64,000 nt of DNA, from positions 1 through 64,000 of the forward strand of contig JACKHP010000008.1 of assembly GCA_020638905.1 (NCBI GenBank), in the 5' to 3' direction. This DNA comes from Planctomycetota bacterium. Its GTDB lineage: Bacteria > Planctomycetota > B15-G4. Every line of letters starts with the position of its first letter. Position 1 is the stretch's first letter. This document shows positions 51,144-59,114 of this stretch, piece after piece. The position numbers and the translations under genes were made by a program. The notes beneath the pieces are model-generated. The model ran no database searches, had not been told where the DNA came from, and saw only the letters and a program-made list of their open reading frames with translations.

Positions 51144-51237
51144 GGGAAGACTCCGTGGAGGGAAACGACGGTGGTGAGGGAGACGATACCCGCGCCGGGA
51201 AGCGGTTCCATCGACGAGAGCGGCGGCCTCGCGCGGA

Positions 51238-51744
51238 TCAGGGCGTCGCCAGCTCGCGCACGTAGATGACCTTGCCGTCGCCGGGCGCGTAGAAGTCGGG
51301 CAGGTGTGCCTGCCGGACGTAGCCGCGCGCCTCGTAGAAGCCGCGCGTCGGGACGTAGAGCTCCTTCGACGAGGTCTCGACGTACACGCGGCGTCCGCCG
51401 AGGGACGCGATGCGGCGCTCGCTCGCGTCGAGCAGCGTCGAGCCGAGGCCGAGGCCGCGGCGCTCGGGGTCGACGGCGATCCAGTAGAGATCGAAGCTGC
51501 TCTCGGTCCCCGCGATGGGTCCGAAGCACGCGTAGCCGGCCACGCCGCGGGCGTCGTCGGCGAACACGAAGTGGTATCCGGAGGCCTCGGCGCCGCGCGC
51601 GAGCGCCTCGTCGACGAGCTCGACGGCCACGTCCACCTCGCTCGGGTGGAAGAAGCCCGAGTCCGAGACGATGCGCCGCACCGCGTCGCGGTCGGACGGA
51701 CGCGGCGTCTCGCGCAGCGTGATCGTCGTCCCGCCGGACGTCAC
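51238..51744 (-). CDS. GNAT N-acetyltransferase
   Basis: A 168-residue acetyltransferase. The acetyl-CoA pyrophosphate loop is ERRGLGLGSTLL near residue 94, preceded by the strand LYWIAVDPE, and a late GFYEARGYV segment is typical of GNAT. It is the last gene of the six-gene operon that begins with the lysine 2,3-aminomutase. Beta-lysine acetyltransferases (AblB) are GNAT enzymes paired with such an aminomutase in archaea and bacteria, so acetylation of beta-lysine or of a derived peptide is plausible; this is inference. The GTG start at 51744 overlaps the previous stop (GTGA). Confidence 0.87.
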   Translation of the reverse strand: MTSGGTTITLRETPRPSDRDAVRRIVSDSGFFHPSEVDVAVELVDEALARGAEASGYHFVFADDARGVAGYACFGPIAGTESSFDLYWIAVDPERRGLGLGSTLLDASERRIASLGGRRVYVETSSKELYVPTRGFYEARGYVRQAHLPDFYAPGDGKVIYVRELATP

Positions 51745-53507
51745 CGCGCGCGCTCCCGTCCGGCGGCCAGGCCCTCGAAGAACGCGCGCGCGTTGCGGCC
51801 CAGCGAGCGCGTGCGGTAGCCGCCCTCCTGCACGACCACGGTCGGCAGGCCGAGCTCGCCCACGGCGCGTCCGTTGCGCTCGAAGTCGGCGGCGCCCAGG
51901 CTCCACGAGCCGGTCGGGTCGCCTTTCGCCGTGTCGAGGCCGAGGCACACCACGAGGAAGCGCGGACCGAAGTCGAGGATGCGGCGCAGCGCCTGCTCGA
52001 GCGCGCGTCGGTAGCGGTCCCCGTCGACCGCCTCGGGCAGCGGCAGGTTGAGGTTGTTGCCCTCGCCGGCGTCGGCGCCCACGTCCTCGGCGAAGCCCGA
52101 GAAGTACGGGTAGGCGAACGACGGGTGCCCGTGGATCGACACGGTCAGCACGTCGTCGCGGCGCCAGAAGATCTCCTCCTGGCCGTTGCCGTGGTGGTAG
52201 TCGAGGTCGAGCATCGCGACCCTGCCGTGGCGCGAGAGGTGCTGCGCCGCGACGGCCGCGTTCGAGAAGTAGCAGAAGCCGCCGAAGCTGCGGCTCTCGG
52301 CGTGGTGTCCCGGGGGACGGACGAGCGCGTACGCCGTCCCGTGGCCGTCGAGCACGATGCGCGCGGCGGTGAGCGCGCAGTCGACCGCGCCCAGCGCGGC
52401 CAGCCACGCGTTGCGGTTGAGCGGCGTGAACGTGTCGATGCAGTAGTACCCGGCGCGCACCGCCAGCTCCTTCGGCGGACGGGCCACGTTGCGGATCGGG
52501 AACACGTACGGGTAGACCGAGCGTCCCTCGGGCAGGGTCCTGCAGACGCGCTCGAAGTAGTCGACGTAGTCGGCGTCGTGCACGGCGAGCACGTGCGAGC
52601 GCGCGAAGTGCTCGGGCGCCACGCGGTGGAAGAGCCCGGTCGGCAGGAGTCCGCCGAGGATCGCGGCGATGCGCACCGGCGCCTCGACGTAGCCGCGCTC
52701 GCGCACGTGGTGGATGTCGTGGCCCTCGTTCACGACGAGCGCCACGAGCGATTCGAGCGGCCGCGTCGGCGGCGCGTCCTTCGCGACCTGCGCCGGGGCC
52801 TTCGCGCCCGCGCCGGCCGCCTTGCGCGGCGGACGCAGCCGCACCGGGTCGTCGACGATCGACGCCACCACCCGTTCGACGTACTCGGGCGGGCACAGCT
52901 CGGAGTACTTGCGCTCGAGCACCGCGCGTACGACCTCGCGCACGAAGTCGCGGCCCAGGGGCTCGCCGCGGTCGAGGTCGTCGATGACGAGGTGCGGCAT
53001 GTCCTTGTCGCCGTCGCGCAGCGGCGTCTCGTATCCGGTGCCGATCATCGGACGCGCGCCGAACGTCTCGTAGAAGCGCAGACGCGCGGCGTTCTGCTTC
53101 GCGTACGCGGGGTCGGAGCACGCGGCCGGATCGTCCGGCAGGCACTCGAACACGAGCGCGCGCGCGCCGAGTCCGCGCGCGGCGGTGCGCACGCGTTCGT
53201 AGAGCGCGCCGCCCGTCCCGTGCCCGCGGAGCTTCGCGCCGGTGGCGATGTAGTCGAGCAGGCAGAAGCCCACGTCGGGGGCGTGGCTCAGCAGCGCGAA
53301 GCCCTTGAGGTGCCCGCGCAGGTCGTCGGCCACGAACACGAGGGCGCGGAAGCGGTGCAGCATCGGGTCGCGCAGCTTCTCGGGCAGCGAGACGATCTCG
53401 TCCTCGGACAGGCCGGGCAGGCCCTCGCGCAGCAGGCGCACGACCTCGTCGAGCTCACGCCGGTCGGCGGGATGGTCGGGGTCGGTGAGCTGGCGGATGC
53501 GGAACAT
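51741..53507 (-). CDS. fusion of a GNAT acetyltransferase and a histone-deacetylase-family amidohydrolase
   Basis: A 588-residue two-domain protein. Residues ~1-180 form a GNAT-like domain (KLRGHGTGGALYERV as the CoA loop near residue 93, then LRFYETFGARPM). A linker with an Ala/Pro/Lys stretch follows. Residues ~255-585 are a deacetylase/acetylpolyamine amidohydrolase with a complete active site: RPPGHHA near 396 (His pair), LDLDYHHGNG near 432 (zinc Asp and His), LGLDTAKGD near 524 (zinc Asp) and EGGY near 560 (catalytic Tyr). Putting an acetyl-transferring and an acetyl-removing domain in one chain suggests a protect-deprotect or editing step. GAGAGAGG lies before the ATG at 53507. Confidence 0.9.
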   Translation of the reverse strand: MFRIRQLTDPDHPADRRELDEVVRLLREGLPGLSEDEIVSLPEKLRDPMLHRFRALVFVADDLRGHLKGFALLSHAPDVGFCLLDYIATGAKLRGHGTGGALYERVRTAARGLGARALVFECLPDDPAACSDPAYAKQNAARLRFYETFGARPMIGTGYETPLRDGDKDMPHLVIDDLDRGEPLGRDFVREVVRAVLERKYSELCPPEYVERVVASIVDDPVRLRPPRKAAGAGAKAPAQVAKDAPPTRPLESLVALVVNEGHDIHHVRERGYVEAPVRIAAILGGLLPTGLFHRVAPEHFARSHVLAVHDADYVDYFERVCRTLPEGRSVYPYVFPIRNVARPPKELAVRAGYYCIDTFTPLNRNAWLAALGAVDCALTAARIVLDGHGTAYALVRPPGHHAESRSFGGFCYFSNAAVAAQHLSRHGRVAMLDLDYHHGNGQEEIFWRRDDVLTVSIHGHPSFAYPYFSGFAEDVGADAGEGNNLNLPLPEAVDGDRYRRALEQALRRILDFGPRFLVVCLGLDTAKGDPTGSWSLGAADFERNGRAVGELGLPTVVVQEGGYRTRSLGRNARAFFEGLAAGRERAR

Positions 53508-53528
53508 CGCGGCCTCTCTCGCGGGCGC

Positions 53529-54512
53529 TCAGCGTCGCACGTCGTCGAGCACGCGCGCCACCGCACGGGCGAACGGGATGCGCGCGCGCTCGAGCGCCGC
53601 GGCGAAGCCGGCGTCGGGCGAGAGGCACGGGTTGCAGTTCACCTCGAGCACGAGCGGTCGTCCGTCGGCGCCGACGCGGAAGTCGACGCGCGCGTGACCG
53701 TGCAGGTCGAACAGCCGCCAGCAGCGCAGCGAGAGCGCGCTCAGCTCGGCGAGCAGCGCGTCGTCGTCGGGACCGAAGTCGAAGCGTCGTGGCGTGCCCT
53801 CGGCCTCGAACGAGCCGTCTGCCCACTTGGCGTCGTAGCCCACGATGCGCGCGCGGCCCGTCCAGTCGCCGGCGAAGACGATCTCGGCGTGGGGCAGCAC
53901 CTCGGGACCGCGCGGGCCGGCCAACAGCGCGATGTTGAACTCGCGCCCGTCGACGTACGCCTCGGCGAAGGCCTCGCCGCCGAGCGCCGGCGCGGCGTCA
54001 CGGATCGCGGCGCGCAGGTCGCGCGCCCCGGCGTCGACGAGCGAGTCGTCGCCGAGACCGAGCGAGCCGTGCTCCCAGGCCGACTTCACGATGTGGACGC
54101 CGCGCGGCGGACCGCCGTCGGCCGTGAAGTGCTCGCGCGCGGTGCACCAGTCGGGCGTCGGCACGCCGTCGAGGCGCAGCATGCGCTTGGCGAGCGGCTT
54201 GCCGGACGTGACGAACATCGCCTCGGTGCCGGCGCCGGTGTACGGCACGCCGATCACGTCGAGCAGCGCCGGCGCGAGGTGGATCAGCCGTCCGCTGCGT
54301 GCCACCGACTCGACCAGGTTGAAGACCACGTCGGGACGCAGCGCCCGGATGCGCGCCGCGTCGTCGTCGAGGTCGAGCGAGAACCCGATCTCGAGCGCCT
54401 CGTGTCCCAGCTCCTCGAGCGCGCGGCGCACGACGCGCGCCTGCTCGAGCACGTCGAGTTCGTCGGCGCGCGCGTCGGCCGCGACCTCGTCGCGCAGGAT
54501 CAGGACGCGCAT
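53529..54512 (-). CDS. ATP-grasp ligase 1 (D-Ala-D-Ala ligase-like)
   Basis: A 327-residue ATP-grasp enzyme. The N-terminal domain has RPDVVFNLVESVA near residue 62. The grasp region includes GVHIVKSAWEHGSLGLGDDS near residue 137 (ATP-binding Lys and loop) and GREFNIALLAG near residue 190. The metal-binding end is ARVDFRVGADGRPLVLEVNCNPCLSPDAG near residue 280-305. It probably joins a carboxylate to an amine with ATP, for example making a dipeptide. It overlaps the end of ligase 2 by 13 bases. It is not closely similar to ligase 2, so the two should do different steps. Confidence 0.88.
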   Translation of the reverse strand: MRVLILRDEVAADARADELDVLEQARVVRRALEELGHEALEIGFSLDLDDDAARIRALRPDVVFNLVESVARSGRLIHLAPALLDVIGVPYTGAGTEAMFVTSGKPLAKRMLRLDGVPTPDWCTAREHFTADGGPPRGVHIVKSAWEHGSLGLGDDSLVDAGARDLRAAIRDAAPALGGEAFAEAYVDGREFNIALLAGPRGPEVLPHAEIVFAGDWTGRARIVGYDAKWADGSFEAEGTPRRFDFGPDDDALLAELSALSLRCWRLFDLHGHARVDFRVGADGRPLVLEVNCNPCLSPDAGFAAALERARIPFARAVARVLDDVRR

Positions 54513-55570
54513 GACGCCGAGGCCGCGGCCGCGTCGGTCCCGCCGGCCGTGGCGCGGGCGCGCGCGTCGCGCGCCGCCGCGCGTGCCCCGGACACGCGTT
54601 CGCACGCAGACTCGACGATGGCGCCCACGAGCGCCGTGAACGGCACGCCGCCCAGCGCGGCCATGATCGGCAGGTCGGAGTGCGCGGGGTGCATGCCCGG
54701 CAGCGGGTTGAGCTCGAGCACCTGCCAGCGACCGTCGGCTCCGGCGCGCAGGTCGACGCGTCCGCCGTCGCGGCAGCCGAGGGAGCGCCAGGCCTCGAGC
54801 GAGACGGCCTCGACCGCCGCGCGCGTGGCCGCGTCGGCCAGCGCGTAGCGCACGCGGGTCTCGCACTCCTCCTTGTTCTTGTAGGTGTAGATGCCGGGCT
54901 CGGCGCCGGGCAGCAGCTCGACCTCGAGCACCGCGAGCACGCGCGCGGAGCGTCCCGTGCCGACGATGCCCACGGTCACCTCGCGGCCGGGGAGGAAGCG
55001 CTCGACGAGCACGGGCTGGTCGAAGCGCGCCAGCAGCCGCGCGCAGGCCGAGCGCAGCGCCGCGCGGTCGGTGACCTTCGCGTCGGGGCCGATGCCCTTG
55101 CTCGTCCCCTCGGCCACCGGCTTGACGAACAGCGGGAAGGGCAACGTGACCGAGTCGGCCTCGTCGGCGTGCGAGACGAGCGCGAAGTCGGGCGTGGGGA
55201 TGCCGCGGTCACGCAGGACGTGCTTGGCCATGCCCTTGTGCAGCGTGAGCGCGCAGGTCAGCGCGTCGCTGAACACGCACGGGATGCCGTACGCCTCGAG
55301 CAGCGCGGGCACCTGCGACTCGCGTCCGAAGCCGGCCACGCCCTCGGCGATGTTGAACACGAGGTCCCAGCGCTCGCCGTGCGCGAGCGCCTCGACCAGG
55401 GCCTGGACGCGTCCGATGCGCACCGTCTCGTGGCCGAGCTCGCGCAGCGCGGCCTCCAGCGCATCGATCGTGTCGACGCGGTCGAACTCGGCCACCTGGT
55501 CCTCGTCGAAGCCGGCCGCCAGGTAGTCGTCGCGCAGGTCGTAGGTGAGTCCGACGATCATCGTGGTCAT
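54500..55570 (-). CDS. ATP-grasp ligase 2 (D-Ala-D-Ala ligase-like)
   Basis: A 356-residue ATP-grasp enzyme. Features: WDLVFNIAEGVAGFGRESQ near residue 67, FPLFVKPVAEGTSKGIGPD near residue 140 for ATP, and FLPGREVTVGIVGTG near residue 192. GRVDLRAGADGRWQVLELNPLPGMHPAHSDLP near residues 285-320 holds the metal ligands in the canonical Ddl-like form. A low-complexity Ala/Arg tail of about 30 residues follows. The ATG at 55570 overlaps the YkgJ-like gene stop by four bases; a second ATG at 55561 is possible. True Ddl is unlikely because the gene sits in an aminomutase operon and comes as a pair. Confidence 0.88.
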   Translation of the reverse strand: MTTMIVGLTYDLRDDYLAAGFDEDQVAEFDRVDTIDALEAALRELGHETVRIGRVQALVEALAHGERWDLVFNIAEGVAGFGRESQVPALLEAYGIPCVFSDALTCALTLHKGMAKHVLRDRGIPTPDFALVSHADEADSVTLPFPLFVKPVAEGTSKGIGPDAKVTDRAALRSACARLLARFDQPVLVERFLPGREVTVGIVGTGRSARVLAVLEVELLPGAEPGIYTYKNKEECETRVRYALADAATRAAVEAVSLEAWRSLGCRDGGRVDLRAGADGRWQVLELNPLPGMHPAHSDLPIMAALGGVPFTALVGAIVESACERVSGARAAARDARARATAGGTDAAAASASCAS

Positions 55571-56082
55571 CCCGTGGTGGACGTCTCGCCGACGCTGCGC
55601 ACCGCGGCGTCGGCGTGCAGTTCGGCGTAGAGCGTCGCGTGCCAGCGCAGCGCGTCGGTGCGCGCGATGTCGAGCACGTCGAGCATGGTGCGGCCGGGTC
55701 CGGCCAGGACCTCGCGCGGACAGTACTCGTCGTCGAGCCCGTCGAGTCCGCGTTCGGTGTAGGAGTGGGGGTACAGGCGGCAGACGAGCGGCCGCGTCCC
55801 GGTGGCGAGCGTGCAGCCCGACGGTCCGAGGAAGGTGCAGTCGCCGTCGACGGTGCGTCGCAGCACGCGGCGCGTCCCGTCGGGCGCGACGGTGAGCTCG
55901 CGCCAGGCCGGGTCGTCCGGGTCGGACGCGGCGTACGACGGATCGACGGGAACTCGACGCTCCCAGAAGTCGTGGCGCTGCGTGACCGCGGCGATGCGAG
56001 CCACGTCCCCGCCGGTGACCACGATCTCGGCGCGCTGGCAGCAGGTCTTCTGCATCAGCGCGCACCGTGCGCAGGGATGCAT
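55567..56082 (-). CDS. YkgJ-family cysteine cluster protein
   Basis: A 171-residue protein of the zinc/iron-chelating YkgJ family. The N-terminal CARCALMQKTCC gives the Cys cluster (residues 4, 7, 14 and 15), and the second half holds CTFLGPSGCTL and RPLVCRLYPH, the recurring family pattern. The biochemical role of the family is not settled; a metal-dependent modification has been proposed. It lies one base from the aminomutase stop and overlaps ligase 2, so it is firmly part of this operon. Confidence 0.88.
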   Translation of the reverse strand: MHPCARCALMQKTCCQRAEIVVTGGDVARIAAVTQRHDFWERRVPVDPSYAASDPDDPAWRELTVAPDGTRRVLRRTVDGDCTFLGPSGCTLATGTRPLVCRLYPHSYTERGLDGLDDEYCPREVLAGPGRTMLDVLDIARTDALRWHATLYAELHADAAVRSVGETSTTG

Positions 56083-56083
56083 G

Positions 56084-57436
<1,353 letters not shown>

Positions 57437-57819
57437 GGTGTGACCTTGTGGCCGCTCGGCCACCCTCCAGTTCTCCGCGCGCGCCCCGCGCTGCAACTGG
57501 GGTCGTTCTCAGGCGCGAAGCATCCGCTCGGCGCGGTGGACGTCAAGAGGACGCGAGGCACGGACGCGAGGAAACTTTGCGGTGCTCCGACGACGCGCGC
57601 GTCGGATGTCTCCGAGGTCGTCGCGCGGGAGTGCGCGGCGTCGCGTGCCGCGCGTCCGCCGTCGACGGCTGCGACGGACCCCCGGGGCGAAGCGGCCTCG
57701 CTCCGGACGCCAGGGCGCCTCGTCCTCTCCGCGGGAGGGGCCGCCGATCGCGCTCGTCTTCGAGCTTCGATCCCGCGTCCTCGGGGGTCATCATGCGTCC
57801 GGCGTCGGGAGGGTCAGGC
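57437..57819. other. divergent intergenic region between kamA and the TAXI receptor gene
   Basis: 383 bases without a convincing gene. It holds the kamA ribosome site and the 57448-57463 dyad on the left, and the GGGAGGG ribosome site of the receptor gene on the right. Frames crossing it are arginine-rich and lack start signals. Promoters for both directions should lie here, but no clear -35/-10 pair is seen. Confidence 0.7.
57448..57463. promoter_or_regulatory. perfect inverted repeat just upstream of kamA
   Basis: GTGGCCG-CT-CGGCCAC is a perfect 7-bp dyad 12-27 bases upstream of the kamA ATG and immediately before its AAGG ribosome site. It could be an operator or a leader hairpin affecting translation initiation. 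Confidence 0.4.
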
Positions 57820-59103
57820 ATGTCAGGCAAATCGACGACCCACGGCGCGTCCCGTCCGTGGGTGCTGGTGCTCGTGCTCACGCTCGCGGGCTTCGCGCTC
57901 GCCCTGTCGTTCGTCAAGCCGGCGCCGCCCGAACGGCTCGTGCTGGCCGGCGGACCGGCGGGAGGCGCCTACCACCGCTTCGCCGAGGCCTTCGCGAGCC
58001 GCCTGGCCGGCGACGGCATCACGGTCGAGGTGCTCGAGACGAAGGGCTCGGTCGACAACGTGGCGCGCCTCGCCGCGGGCGACGTCGACCTCGGCTACGT
58101 CCAGGGCGGGACGGTGCGCGACGACCAGCGTCCGGTGCTGGCGGGGGTGGCGGCGCTCTATCCCGAGCCGGTGCTGGTCTTCGTGCGGCGCGAGCTGCCG
58201 GCCGTGCGCACGGCCGATCTGGGCGGCCTGCGCGTCAGCCTGGGCGAGCCCGGCAGCGGCACGCGCGCCGTCGCCCAGGCCCTGCTCGGCGAGTGCGGCC
58301 TGGGGACGTCCGACGTGATCGACGCGTCGCGGCCCACGGCCGAGCTGCTGGACGGCTTCGAGGCGGGCGCGCTGGACGCCGCGTTCGTGGTGGTCGACCC
58401 GACCACCGAGGTCGTGCGCGAGCTGCTCGCGCGCGCCGAAGACTCGCTGCGCCTGCTCGACGAGGACCGCGCCACGGCCTTCCGGCGCCACCTGCCGTAC
58501 CTGCGCGAGGTCGAGCTCAGCGAGGGACTGGTCGATCCGGCGCGCGACCTGCCGTCCCGGCCGGCGCGGCTGCTGGCGCCCACGGCCATGCTCGTCTCCC
58601 GCGCCGAGCTGCATCCCGCGCTCGTGCCGCTGTGCATCGAGGCGGCGCGCGCGGTGCACGGCGACGGGGGATTGCTGGCCGACCCGGGCGACTTCCCGTC
58701 GCCGGTGGGGCTCGACGTGCCGCTCTCGAAGGCCGCCGCGAAGTACTTCCGCGACGGTCCGAACGTGCTCTACCGCACGCTGCCCTTCCCGGTGGCGGCG
58801 GTGGTCGACCGGCTCTGGATCCTGCTCCTCCCGCTCGTGACGCTGCTCTTCCCGCTGCTCAAGATCGTGCCGCCGGTGTTCCGTTGGCGCGTGCGCTCGC
58901 GGTTCTTCCGCTGGTACGCCGAGCTGCGCGAGATCGAGGACGGCCTGCGCTCCGACGACGAGGCCGAGAGCGTCCCCGCGCGGGAACGCCTGGCGCGTCT
59001 CGAGGACGACCTGGTCTGGGCGTCGGTGCCGGCCAGCTACACCGACGCGCTCTTCCACCTGCGGGAGCACGCGGCGTACGTGCGCGCGCACGCCGACGAC
59101 TGA
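57820..59103 (+). CDS. membrane-anchored TAXI-type TRAP receptor, orphan
   Basis: A 427-residue protein. An N-terminal hydrophobic segment (about residues 15-33) leads to the TAXI receptor fold: LAGGPAGGAYHRFAEAFASRL near residue 42, LETKGSVDNVARLAAGDVDLGYVQGG near residue 70 and SLGEPGSGTR near residue 144. A strong hydrophobic helix lies at about 330-355 (LWILLLPLVTLLFPLLKIV), followed by a basic cytoplasmic-type tail of about 70 residues with a charged helix. Such two-anchor TAXI proteins occur without TRAP permeases; none is encoded here. GGGAGGG lies about six bases before the ATG. Sensing or binding of small acidic ligands is likely, but the ligand is unknown. Confidence 0.85.
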   Translation: MSGKSTTHGASRPWVLVLVLTLAGFALALSFVKPAPPERLVLAGGPAGGAYHRFAEAFASRLAGDGITVEVLETKGSVDNVARLAAGDVDLGYVQGGTVRDDQRPVLAGVAALYPEPVLVFVRRELPAVRTADLGGLRVSLGEPGSGTRAVAQALLGECGLGTSDVIDASRPTAELLDGFEAGALDAAFVVVDPTTEVVRELLARAEDSLRLLDEDRATAFRRHLPYLREVELSEGLVDPARDLPSRPARLLAPTAMLVSRAELHPALVPLCIEAARAVHGDGGLLADPGDFPSPVGLDVPLSKAAAKYFRDGPNVLYRTLPFPVAAVVDRLWILLLPLVTLLFPLLKIVPPVFRWRVRSRFFRWYAELREIEDGLRSDDEAESVPARERLARLEDDLVWASVPASYTDALFHLREHAAYVRAHADD

Positions 59104-59114
59104 GCCCGGCGCGC

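Noticed and set aside
54500..55570. Housekeeping D-alanine-D-alanine ligase of peptidoglycan synthesis
   Set aside because: It is one of two dissimilar ligases in an aminomutase operon, with no mur or fts genes around it.
57543..57917. A 124-residue minus-strand frame opposite the TAXI start
   Set aside because: No start signal, no domain pattern, and it overlaps the well-supported TAXI N-terminus.
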